DNA of 24,349 nt. Origin: CAZBYL01 sp964522805. GTDB taxonomy: Bacteria > Synergistota > Synergistia > Synergistales > Synergistaceae. Shown here in pieces: positions 15,373-22,744 of this stretch. Location of the stretch: the NCBI GenBank assembly GCA_964522805.1, contig CAZFWP010000017.1, positions 1-24,349 on the forward strand, written 5' to 3'. Numbering within the stretch: position 1 is the first letter of the stretch; each line of letters opens with the position of its first letter. Made by a program: the position numbers and the translations under genes. Below the pieces are notes generated by a model. It was not told where the DNA came from, did no database searches, and saw nothing but the letters and a program-made list of their open reading frames with translations.

Positions 15373-16263
15373 TTAGGCGAAAAGCGAGCCGGCTCCGATA
15401 AGAGCCGCCTTTGAACCAAGAGCGGATATCCGCAAATCAAAAGTTTCCCTATAAGGAATTGGAAGGTAGTTTAAAACCAGAGGCAAGAGCTCTTCTCTAA
15501 GCCCCAAAGCACGGCTGATACCGCCGCTGAGGATTATCATTTCGGGGTCTGTGACCACACAAAGAGAGGCAATAGAGCGCGCCAGTGTATCCAGAGCGTC
15601 ACCCATCAAAGGTCGGATACGCTCCTCGCTGCGGCGTGTCCAAAGTTCTTTAAAATCAGCGGGCAGCATCGCCGCTGCCGCTCGTTTTTCGATCCGGTCC
15701 GCAGAAAAACTCTGCTCTAAATGCATGAAACCGCCGCAGAGGCAGAGGTTTTTTTCCGCTCCGACGGACATGTGCCCCGCCTCGCCTGCCATGCCGTGAG
15801 CACCAATGAGCAAACGCCCGCCGGAAACAACTCCTGAACCTACACCGCTTCCCAGAGTAAGCACAGTATAATCGGCGCAGCCTTGTGCGGCTCCGCCAAT
15901 GCCCTCGCCCAAAGCTGCGCAGTTGGCGTCGTTTTCCATCTTAACCGAAGCACACAGTCCTTGCTTCTCAAGGTACGCCTCTAAGAGCACAGGGAGCTCC
16001 ATATTGTTAATACCGTTGAAGTTTGTCAGCAATGCCACTCTCGTGCGGCTACGGTTTAGATATCCCGGTATGCCGATGCCGATAAGCAATTCTTTTTCAG
16101 GGGTAACTTCTTTTACAATATCGGCTATAGTCTGAAAAACATCAGCTGCGGTGCGGCTTGAGGGAGTGGGAACTTCAACAACTTCACCGCACAAGCCGCA
16201 AGCAAGGTCAATTTCGGCGGCCGCAGTGTTATGACCGCCAAGGTCTATGCCGATAACTTTCAT
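15373..16263 (-). CDS. ROK-family sugar kinase
   Basis: This 296-residue protein is a ROK-family kinase, a cytosolic group that phosphorylates glucose, N-acetylglucosamine, N-acetylmannosamine or related sugars. The first phosphate loop is DLGGHNT at 7-13, the catalytic END is at 110-112 in ENDANCAALGE, and the second phosphate loop LGSGVGSGVV spans about 137-146. GEAGH ends at His164, the usual zinc ligand, and is followed by the zinc motif as C174, C176 and G177, but the usual Gly-Cys is Met180-His181 before Glu183. His181 may still bind zinc. There is no N-terminal DNA-binding domain, so it is a kinase rather than a repressor. The ATG lies four bases after the M55 stop with no clear ribosome site, which suggests coupled translation. 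The sugar is not known. Confidence 0.9.
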   Translation of the reverse strand: MKVIGIDLGGHNTAAAEIDLACGLCGEVVEVPTPSSRTAADVFQTIADIVKEVTPEKELLIGIGIPGYLNRSRTRVALLTNFNGINNMELPVLLEAYLEKQGLCASVKMENDANCAALGEGIGGAAQGCADYTVLTLGSGVGSGVVSGGRLLIGAHGMAGEAGHMSVGAEKNLCLCGGFMHLEQSFSADRIEKRAAAAMLPADFKELWTRRSEERIRPLMGDALDTLARSIASLCVVTDPEMIILSGGISRALGLREELLPLVLNYLPIPYRETFDLRISALGSKAALIGAGSLFA

Positions 16264-16267
16264 TTAT

Positions 16268-17098
16268 CTAAAATGGTATCGCATGCGCAGTATCCATCAC
16301 AGAGCAGAACCAACGGCGCAGTTCAAAAACATCGTCAGTATGGAAGATTAGCCCTCGGCCTGAAACACGTTCCCCTCCGGGAACGAGAGCTGCGGCATCG
16401 GTTTGAGCCGCGGTGTGAAAGGTCACTTCCATCAAATAGGGCGGCTCAATTGCCAAAACAGGTGATTTCCCCTCCGCAGCCATGTCTAAAGCCGACTTCA
16501 CCGCAGACTTAATCATCACCGATGTCATGGACGGCGGCAAGGTCTTAGCGGCGATGCGCCCCACACCCTCTTTGAGAGAACAAGTAACCAAGTTCGCACC
16601 AAGAATACTGGAGGCCTCAAGGCAAAGGGCCTCATCTCCTACAGCCAACGCTACCGGCACGCCGAGTTTGCCGCAGAAGATGGCATTCAGCCCAGTCTCT
16701 CCCATTTTTATGCCATTAAGCTTCATATCAAAAATGACTTTGGGGTCATAGGTGTGGTCCAAAACAGCTTTCTCTGTTCCAGCCATGGCGTGATATCCCA
16801 TAAAGAAAGCCACATCGGCTTCGCCCACGCCATCAACCATACCTAAAATTTTCGGCGAACCGCTGATTATTTGCGTACTCGAGGGAAAAGCGGATACATC
16901 AAGGTTAATCATCGTATTATGAGAATCATTGATGGTGACTTCTTCTATCCCCCACTCAAAAGCAGCCTCCACGGCAGACAAGACGTCATGAAGCTGCATC
17001 GCCCTGCCAAAAGAGTATTCGGGACAGAGGCTGTCAACCTGACACGGAGCGACAACCCCCGTAGACCCTTCCATATCGGAGCTTATATAGAGTTTCAA
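16268..17098 (-). CDS. M55-family D-aminopeptidase (DppA-like)
   Basis: This 276-residue protein belongs to peptidase family M55, self-compartmentalising zinc D-aminopeptidases that release N-terminal D-amino acids such as D-Ala from small peptides. The metal ligands of B. subtilis DppA are all present: Asp8 and Glu10 in SSDMEGSTGV, His60 in NDSH, His103 in GYHAMAG and Glu134 in KMGETGLNA. His115 in DHTYD is also in place. There is no signal peptide, so it acts in the cytosol. The start is TTG at 17098 with GGAGG seven bases upstream. No other start fits the conserved N-terminus. It precedes the ROK kinase by four bases and follows YchF by about 40. A role in using or recycling D-Ala peptides from the wall is plausible inference. 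Confidence 0.92.
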   Translation of the reverse strand: MKLYISSDMEGSTGVVAPCQVDSLCPEYSFGRAMQLHDVLSAVEAAFEWGIEEVTINDSHNTMINLDVSAFPSSTQIISGSPKILGMVDGVGEADVAFFMGYHAMAGTEKAVLDHTYDPKVIFDMKLNGIKMGETGLNAIFCGKLGVPVALAVGDEALCLEASSILGANLVTCSLKEGVGRIAAKTLPPSMTSVMIKSAVKSALDMAAEGKSPVLAIEPPYLMEVTFHTAAQTDAAALVPGGERVSGRGLIFHTDDVFELRRWFCSVMDTAHAIPF

Positions 17099-17140
17099 AA
17101 TTATTCCTCCGTTCGTGCAGCGAGCCTAAACGATGGCGAA

Positions 17141-18235
17141 TTAGACGTTAAAGCGGATTTCTATCATATCTCCGTCTTTGACAATATATTCCTTGCCTTC
17201 CAAACGCAGACATCCGGCTTTGCGGCACTCATCAAAAGATTTGTTATGCGAAATATAATCGTCAAAAGCAACTACCTGCGCTCTGATAAAGCCTCTGGCG
17301 AGGTCGGAGTGAATTGCGCCCGCCGCGTCGACGGCGTTGTCTCCATTATGAAGCGTCCAAGCACGCACTTCATCGGGGCCGCAGGTAAAGAAGCTGATCA
17401 GCCCAAGCAATTTATAGGCCTCCTTGATCAGGCGTTCGCGTCCGGGCTCAGTGATGTTCAAACCTTCGGTAAACTCAGCCGCCTCTTCCTCTGAAAGCTC
17501 CACAATATCCATTTCCAAGCTTCCATAAAGGGTGCAAAGCTCCACGCCCTGCTCGTCGGCGCGTTTTTTTATCTCATTCCACTTGGGTATCTTAGTTTCA
17601 TCAGACTGAGAGTCATCTAAATTAAGCACGATAACTTCGGGTTTTGAGGTGACAAAGGAAAAACCGCGGAGCTGACGCCACTCTTCGGGCTTCAATTCCA
17701 GGCTGCGCAGAGGTTTTTCTTCCATCAGACAGTCAAAACATTTTTCCAGCATCTCTTTTTCCGAGTTTTCCTCCGGGATTAGTTTTTTCTTCGCTCTTAG
17801 CTTTGTCAGGCGGTTCTCTATTACAGCCAAGTCTCTGAAAATCAGTTCATTCTCCAAAATGTCCCAATCGCGCAGCGGGTCAATGCTTCCTTCAGGGTGT
17901 TCCACTGAGGCATTGGCAAAGCAGCGGATTACCTGAATAAGCGCGTCGGCGTCAGCGACAAAAGAGAGAAAACCGTTGCCTAGCCCCTCGCCCTTTCCCG
18001 CCCCGCGCGAGAGTCCCGCAAGGTCAACAAATTCTATCTGCGCAGGAGTCTCTTTGCGCGGCGAATGTATCTCAACCAGAGCATCAAAACGTTTATCCGG
18101 AACAGCGACGACCGCTTTATTAGGGTCTGTCTTGCCGCCGGCGTATGGTTTTACCTCTGCCCCAGCTCTTGTAATAACATTAAAAACTGTCGATTTTCCG
18201 CTTAGAGGCAGACCGACTATTCCACAGTGCAGCAT
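17141..18235 (-). CDS. ychF: YchF/OLA1-type P-loop NTPase
   Basis: This 364-residue protein matches YchF (363 residues in E. coli), a ribosome-associated ATPase of the Obg group that affects stress responses and translation. It has the G domain with P loop GLPLSGKST at 8-16 and G3 DLAGL near 71-75, followed by the glycine-rich SRGAGKGEGLGNGFL, a helical insert with coiled-coil character around 130-190, and a C-terminal TGS domain ending in the KEYIVKDGDMIEIRFN strand. Two motifs differ from the usual: GLPNVGKS/T is GLPLSGKST, and NxxE is NLDD (205-208). The ATG at 18235 is preferred, since GGAG lies eight bases upstream. A GTG at 18244 overlaps that site. It lies between the BMP-type gene and the M55 gene, all on one strand. 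Confidence 0.95.
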   Translation of the reverse strand: MLHCGIVGLPLSGKSTVFNVITRAGAEVKPYAGGKTDPNKAVVAVPDKRFDALVEIHSPRKETPAQIEFVDLAGLSRGAGKGEGLGNGFLSFVADADALIQVIRCFANASVEHPEGSIDPLRDWDILENELIFRDLAVIENRLTKLRAKKKLIPEENSEKEMLEKCFDCLMEEKPLRSLELKPEEWRQLRGFSFVTSKPEVIVLNLDDSQSDETKIPKWNEIKKRADEQGVELCTLYGSLEMDIVELSEEEAAEFTEGLNITEPGRERLIKEAYKLLGLISFFTCGPDEVRAWTLHNGDNAVDAAGAIHSDLARGFIRAQVVAFDDYISHNKSFDECRKAGCLRLEGKEYIVKDGDMIEIRFNV

Positions 18236-18303
18236 CTCTATCACTCCGTTATCTTTAGTATGCTATATGTTGTCATATTACCAGGCAGTATAAATCTACA
18301 TTA

Positions 18304-19302
18304 TTACTTAATAATAATAAGACCGCCTTCCAGCTTTTCGTCTATTTCCTCCATTTTTTTTCTGATGTCTGCAGGAATATTATCTTTGGATTCTCTCGTC
18401 CAAGTTGAAAGCGAGATACAGTCTTCCTTGACTCCCAACGATAGATCTTCTATCTGTGTTCGCGAAACATACCGTTCAATCACATTATATACAGCCAAAC
18501 CGCTTCTCTTTATCACGCTGGTTAAGACAACATCCGGAAAGCGCGTCTCTTCTTCGGTATCAACACCGATAACCCAAAAATTATGGCTCCGCGCTGCATC
18601 GATAACCCCTCTGCCGGCGTTGCCGGTGACAGCGAAGATGATGTCAACTCCGTCTTCAGCCATCTTTAATGCAATACTGCGGGCGTTATCCTTATTTTGG
18701 TAGTCATTGCTGTATTCTACCGACACCTTAACATTTTTATCGATGTACCATGCCCCGGCAATGAAGCCGCGCTTAAAGTTATCCATAATAACAGAGGGGA
18801 CACCCAAAACAATGCCGATCTTTTTTTCTTCGTTGATACGCGCGACATCAGTTCTTTGTGTATACTGCGCCGCAAGTGCTCCTGCAAGAAAACCGCCCTC
18901 TTCATCTCGAAAATTGATTCTTATTATGTTGGCGGCTTTTTCACTGTCAAAAGATATTATCGTCACATCTGGATATAAGGGCGCCGCTTGGTTCAGATAG
19001 TTTGTAAACGCAGGAGAGCTTGCTATCAGCAGATCAGACCATTTTAGGGCCGCCTCCGCAGCCTCTGCGGCAGTAACATTAGCCGCCTCATCAGCACGAA
19101 AGACCTTAGTTACTATTTTATTGGGATAACGTCCGCTCGCATACTTAAGTCCGCTGACACAGAGATGGTTAAATCCACCCTTCAGAGTAGGGTCTCCGTC
19201 AATCAGCAGAGCCACATTTTTAACGGCCCCCTCACAAACCGAAGCCGCCAACACCATTAACACAGAGAGTGACAGGAGAATGATTCTAACCTTACTGAGC
19301 AT
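18304..19302 (-). CDS. BMP-family periplasmic binding protein
   Basis: This 332-residue protein belongs to the basic membrane protein (BMP/PnrA/Med) family, whose known members bind nucleosides or similar ligands for ABC import. After a signal peptide (hydrophobic to about residue 25, likely cut near CEGA), the body shows VALLIDGDP, DEEGGFLAGALAAQYT, GFIAGAWY, FWVIGVDTEEETRFPDVVLTSVIKRSG and the expected alternating strand-helix pattern. The cysteine near the cut site is preceded by A-S-V, a poor lipobox, so it may not be a lipoprotein as most relatives are. No ABC ATPase or permease for it lies nearby, so it is an orphan binding or sensing protein. The ATG at 19302 has GGAGG eight bases upstream. 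A GTG at 19311 overlaps that site. Downstream YchF is 68 bases away. Confidence 0.85.
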   Translation of the reverse strand: MLSKVRIILLSLSVLMVLAASVCEGAVKNVALLIDGDPTLKGGFNHLCVSGLKYASGRYPNKIVTKVFRADEAANVTAAEAAEAALKWSDLLIASSPAFTNYLNQAAPLYPDVTIISFDSEKAANIIRINFRDEEGGFLAGALAAQYTQRTDVARINEEKKIGIVLGVPSVIMDNFKRGFIAGAWYIDKNVKVSVEYSNDYQNKDNARSIALKMAEDGVDIIFAVTGNAGRGVIDAARSHNFWVIGVDTEEETRFPDVVLTSVIKRSGLAVYNVIERYVSRTQIEDLSLGVKEDCISLSTWTRESKDNIPADIRKKMEEIDEKLEGGLIIIK

Positions 19303-19360
19303 TTTTCGCACCTCCGTGCCGACACAACTTAGGAAGATTGTTGTGACAGCTCAGAGAACA

Positions 19361-19400
19361 GTTTACTATAACAATTGCTGTGAGGCAAATATTAGTAAAC
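19361..19400. repeat. Inverted repeat between BMP and feo genes
   Basis: GTTTACTA (19361-19368) and TAGTAAAC (19393-19400) are perfect eight-base arms separated by 24 bases. The left arm overlaps the -10 of the BMP-type promoter. It could be an operator bound by a dimer or two dimers, or a hairpin. No regulator gene is nearby. Confidence 0.45.
19365..19373 (-). promoter_or_regulatory. Extended -10 promoter for the BMP-type gene
   Basis: On the minus strand TGTTATAGT is an extended -10 with five of six hexamer bases. There is no good -35. It predicts a leader of about 55 bases before the ATG at 19302. Confidence 0.4.
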
Positions 19401-19454
19401 CTAATAAAAAAATTATGAACACAAAAACAGGTAGTGTTGCCGACAGTTATTTTC

Positions 19455-19483
19455 TTGACAATGCAACACAGCGGATAGATAAT
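19455..19483 (+). promoter_or_regulatory. Promoter for feoAB
   Basis: A perfect TTGACA (19455-19460) and GATAAT (19478-19483) are 17 bases apart. A second TTGACA at 19486-19491 with TAATAA 16 bases later (19508-19513) may be a tandem start. The first promoter would leave a leader of about 47 bases. Confidence 0.7.
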
Positions 19484-19490
19484 TATTGAC

Positions 19491-19508
19491 AGTTAGCTAT
19501 GGATAACT
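19491..19508. promoter_or_regulatory. Candidate operator at the feo promoter
   Basis: AGTTA and TAACT form a dyad with an eight-base spacer, just downstream of the -10. Its place suits an iron repressor of the Fur or DtxR type, but the sequence is not a clear match to either consensus. It is a weak call based on symmetry and position. Confidence 0.25.
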
Positions 19509-19536
19509 AATAAAGCTGATGACGGAGTTGAAAAAA

Positions 19537-19758
19537 ATGAACCTCATTCAGATAAAAGACGGAGATTTCGCCGTAATTATCGGTGTTCCCGAAGGAGAAG
19601 CTGGACAGAGGCTTGAGGCGTTGGGACTGAGATCAGGTAAAAAAATCGAAAAAATTTCCGGTATGCCCTTTGGCGGACCTGTTACCGTAATGCTGGACGG
19701 ACGACAATTCGCCGTATCACACAGCATCGCCGGAATGATAGAAGTCAGAGAGCTCTAG
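19537..19758 (+). CDS. feoA: Ferrous iron transport protein A
   Basis: This 73-residue cytosolic protein has the SH3-like FeoA fold and is thought to assist or regulate FeoB. Family features are the small strand-rich layout, the GEAGQRLEALGLRSGKKIEKIS stretch (split by a turn), the GGPVTVMLDGRQFAVSHSIA segment and the closing strand IEVREL. The length is typical of FeoA, about 75 residues. The ATG at 19537 is preferred because CGGAG lies nine bases before it. An ATG at 19519 would add six residues and overlaps that ribosome site region. It is followed 19 bases later by feoB and is preceded by a good promoter, so the two form an operon. No separate FeoC gene is seen. Confidence 0.93.
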   Translation: MNLIQIKDGDFAVIIGVPEGEAGQRLEALGLRSGKKIEKISGMPFGGPVTVMLDGRQFAVSHSIAGMIEVREL

Positions 19759-19777
19759 ACGAGAGGAACTGACATTT

Positions 19778-21562
19778 ATGAGCTGTAAAGATTGCGGTCT
19801 GTGCTTTAATAAGAAGGATTTTTTTTCAAAAAAGAACACTCCTTGCAAAAAAATATTACTTATGGGTAATCCCAATGTGGGCAAGAGTGTCTTTTTCTCT
19901 CGCCTTACAGGTGTACATGCTCTTTCCTCAAACTATCCCGGCACAACTGTCGGCTTTACAGAAGGAACAATGCAAATAAAAGATGGCTGCGCTCGCTTAA
20001 TTGACGTGCCAGGCGCTTATACGCTTGACCCCACAAATGAAGCTGAAGAGATAGCCCATAAAATAATCAATGAGGGCGCTGACAAAGTTATTTTGGTCAT
20101 CGATGCCACCGCTCTTGAGAGAAATTTGGTAATGGCACTGCAGGTTCTTGAACACGGACTGCCTACGGTTATAGCCTTAAACATGGTTGACGAAGCACGC
20201 CACAGAGGCGTCCTGATTGATATTCCCGCTCTTGAAAAAGAGCTGGGAGTCCCTGTCGTGCCAACCGTAGCTGTTACAGGGCAAGGAATCAGCAACCTAA
20301 TAGCTCAACTTGAAAACGCACGGATAAGCAGCTTCAAACCAATGCTTAAAGAAACCCGCTGGCAGGTTATCGGCGAAATTATTCCTAAAGTTCAAACTGT
20401 CACCCACCGCCACCACACCTTCATGGACTACATGGAAGACTTCTCTGCCCGCCCCTTTACCGGAGTAATGATGGGCTTTCTGGTGCTAGCCTTGAGTTTC
20501 ACAATCATTCGCTTTGTCGGAGAGGGTATCACCGCTCATGTGACAGACCCGCTCTTTGAATATTTATGGCGCCCTGTTTTGGAAAAACTCAGCGCCATTA
20601 TCGGTAACGGCGCATTAGGAAACGTCCTTATAGGCACGATGATAAACGGCTCTATCGATTTTGAGCAGAGCCTGGGAGTCCTCTCCACAGGCATCTATGT
20701 AGAATTTGGCATGGTTCTTCCATATATAATCGCCTTTTACGCCGTGCTCAGCTTTTTGGAAGATTTCGGCTATCTGCCACGCCTGGCGGTAGTCTTTGAC
20801 GCACTGCTGCATCGGTTCGGTATTCACGGCTATGCGATTATCCCCACACTGCTCGGCTTTGGCTGCAACGTACCGGGAATTCTCGCCACCAGAGTGTTGG
20901 AATCCGAGCGCGAAAAATTTATCGCGGCAACGCTGATATCAGTGGGAGTGCCCTGTGTTTCCATACAAGCAATGCTCTCCGCAACTTTGGGAACTTTTGG
21001 CTTGGGGTACATCGCAGCTGTCTACGGCGTTCTCTTCTGCGTTTGGATGGTGCTTGGAAGAATAATGCACCTAACTCTGCGCGGCTTTAGTCCTGAATTA
21101 ATAGTAGAGATTCCTCCCTATCGCATACCCTCAGCAAAAGCATGGCGCAGCAAGCTTTGGTTTCGCATCAAAGACTTTCTCTGCGAAGCGACTCCCTTGG
21201 TGCTCGGCGGCATCCTGCTTGTCAACTTCCTAGAATCCATCGGCGTGATGACAGGTGCGGCAAATCTGCTTTCGCCGATATTCGAGGGATTCCTAGGACT
21301 GCCGGCAGCTGCGGCGGTTCCCGTTGTCGTCGGCCTCTTCAGAAAAGATATCGCCATGGGACTGCTGATACCTTTAGGGCTCACCGCCCACCAAACACTG
21401 GTGGCGGTCATCGTTCTGGCAATGACATTTCCCTGCATCGCCACCTTTGTCGTCATGTGGAAAGAACTGGGAGTCAAAAAAATGCTCCTCAGCACCTTCA
21501 TTATGATAACAGCCGCGATGGTCACCGGCGGTGTACTGAATCTCGTTCTCCGACTTTTCTAG
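19778..21562 (+). CDS. feoB: Ferrous iron transporter B
   Basis: FeoB is the membrane protein that imports Fe(II). The N-terminal G domain shows G1 GNPNVGKS at 30-37, G2 NYPGTT at 52-57, G3 DVPG at 76-79 and G4 NMVD at 135-138, then a short linker and a membrane part from about residue 225. The core FeoB segments are present: FLEDFGYLPRLAVVFD, GFGCNVPGILATR and the C-terminal Gate region with GLFRKDIAMGLL. At 594 residues it is well below the 773 of E. coli FeoB but has all parts. An odd feature is the N-terminal leader with C3, C6 and C9 in CKDCGLC and C23 before the G domain. The ribosome site is AGAGGA, ten bases upstream. It is co-transcribed with feoA and ends at a strong terminator. Confidence 0.95.
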   Translation: MSCKDCGLCFNKKDFFSKKNTPCKKILLMGNPNVGKSVFFSRLTGVHALSSNYPGTTVGFTEGTMQIKDGCARLIDVPGAYTLDPTNEAEEIAHKIINEGADKVILVIDATALERNLVMALQVLEHGLPTVIALNMVDEARHRGVLIDIPALEKELGVPVVPTVAVTGQGISNLIAQLENARISSFKPMLKETRWQVIGEIIPKVQTVTHRHHTFMDYMEDFSARPFTGVMMGFLVLALSFTIIRFVGEGITAHVTDPLFEYLWRPVLEKLSAIIGNGALGNVLIGTMINGSIDFEQSLGVLSTGIYVEFGMVLPYIIAFYAVLSFLEDFGYLPRLAVVFDALLHRFGIHGYAIIPTLLGFGCNVPGILATRVLESEREKFIAATLISVGVPCVSIQAMLSATLGTFGLGYIAAVYGVLFCVWMVLGRIMHLTLRGFSPELIVEIPPYRIPSAKAWRSKLWFRIKDFLCEATPLVLGGILLVNFLESIGVMTGAANLLSPIFEGFLGLPAAAAVPVVVGLFRKDIAMGLLIPLGLTAHQTLVAVIVLAMTFPCIATFVVMWKELGVKKMLLSTFIMITAAMVTGGVLNLVLRLF

Positions 21563-21593
21563 CATCGCTCATATTAACTTCCCTAACCTGCAC

Positions 21594-21638
21594 AAGAAAG
21601 GCGCTGCCAAAGCAGCGCCTTTCTTATCTGTTTTTTTT
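21594..21638 (+). terminator. Terminator of feoAB
   Basis: AAGAAAGGCGCTG pairs perfectly with CAGCGCCTTTCTT over thirteen bases around the loop CCAAAG, followed after a few bases by eight T. It lies about 30 bases past the feoB stop. A second, weaker hairpin (GCAGG with CCTGC, near 21688-21715) may stop transcription arriving from ddh. Confidence 0.88.
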
Positions 21639-21752
21639 ATTAACGACATATTTATTTAATAAAACGTTGATTAAACAGCGAGCCTTTAATAACCGGCAGG
21701 CGGCCTGCTGATTATAGGCAAAAAGCCGCAATCTTTGATGATCAGCCGTTCA

Positions 21753-22739
21753 CTAAAGAAGCCTGCTTCTCAGCTCCTCCGAAGAACAGGGGGAAAGAAG
21801 CGCAGGGGGAACATCAAAGACCGTCTTGGCACCGCACTCTCCCTTGGCCGCCATCCTAAATGCAGCTCTAGCGTAAGCAGCAATCGCACTGGCGGTAAAT
21901 TCAGGGTTTGAGTCGAGCTTAAGTGAAAACTCAATAAGGTTGGCGGAGGCAAGATTCTCGCCCGTACAGCCGCTTCTGACCACAAAACCTCCGTGGGGCA
22001 TACCCTTGTGGTTAGCCATAAAATCTGCCTCACTGATAAAATTGACAGTTGTGTCATATTCGGCAAAATAGTTGGGCATATTGATAATCTCCATGCGAAT
22101 AGCCTCAATGTCGGCGTTTTCCTCCGCAACAACCCAACACTCTCTTTTATGCATATCTCTTGCGGTAAAATTGGGTTTCTCTCCCGCTCTCACCCGCGCT
22201 ATGGCTTCTTCTACAGGAATAGTGTACTGCACGGCATGTTTAACGCCATTCACTCGGCGTACGGCGTCAGAGTGCCCCTGGCTCAAACCGCAGCCCCAGA
22301 AAGTGTAGCTCTTGCCGCAGGGCAACACAGCCTCAGCTATCAGTCTGTTGATTGAAAAGAGCCCGGGATCCCATCCTGCCGATATTATCGCTACATGTCC
22401 GCTCTCTGAAGCGGCGTTATTGACAGCGGCGAAGTGCTCGGGAATTTTAGCATGAGTGTCAAAACTGTCAACAATGTTAAAATCCGCGGCGAACTGCGGG
22501 CTTTGCTGCTTTAAATCCGTGGCACTGCCGCCGCATAAAATCATAACGTCAATTTTGTCTTTATATAGAGGAACATCTTTTATAGGAAATATTTTTTTTG
22601 TCTCCACTGTGCAGACAGCAGAAGGCTCTCTTCTGGTAAAAACTCCCACCAGCTCCATATCCGGATTCTGAGCGACAGCCATTTCCACACCGCGCCCCAA
22701 ATTACCGCAGCCAATGATACCGATTCTAATCTTTTCCAT
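21753..22739 (-). CDS. ddh: meso-Diaminopimelate dehydrogenase
   Basis: Ddh (EC 1.4.1.16) converts tetrahydrodipicolinate, ammonia and NADPH to meso-diaminopimelate in one step, bypassing the acylated branch of lysine synthesis. The 328-residue protein has the NADP-binding GIIGCGNLGRG near residues 6-16. Diagnostic segments follow: SAGWDPGLFSINR, WGCGLSQGHSDAVRRVNGV, ECWVVAEENAD, MPNYFAEYDTTVNFI and HKGMPHGGFVVRSG, all typical of the enzyme. The ATG at 22739 is chosen because AGGTG lies six bases upstream. A GTG at 22748 overlaps that site and the dapB stop. It is the last gene of dapA-dapB-ddh, with a five-base gap to dapB, whose product is its substrate. The family is found in few bacteria, which makes it a useful lineage marker. 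The assignment is firm. Confidence 0.96.
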   Translation of the reverse strand: MEKIRIGIIGCGNLGRGVEMAVAQNPDMELVGVFTRREPSAVCTVETKKIFPIKDVPLYKDKIDVMILCGGSATDLKQQSPQFAADFNIVDSFDTHAKIPEHFAAVNNAASESGHVAIISAGWDPGLFSINRLIAEAVLPCGKSYTFWGCGLSQGHSDAVRRVNGVKHAVQYTIPVEEAIARVRAGEKPNFTARDMHKRECWVVAEENADIEAIRMEIINMPNYFAEYDTTVNFISEADFMANHKGMPHGGFVVRSGCTGENLASANLIEFSLKLDSNPEFTASAIAAYARAAFRMAAKGECGAKTVFDVPPALLSPCSSEELRSRLL

Positions 22740-22744
22740 CACAC

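Noticed and set aside
19476..19486. AT-rich GATAATTATT at the feo promoter as a Fur box
   Set aside because: Only part of a Fur-type site is present and it overlaps the -10 element, so the match may simply be the promoter.
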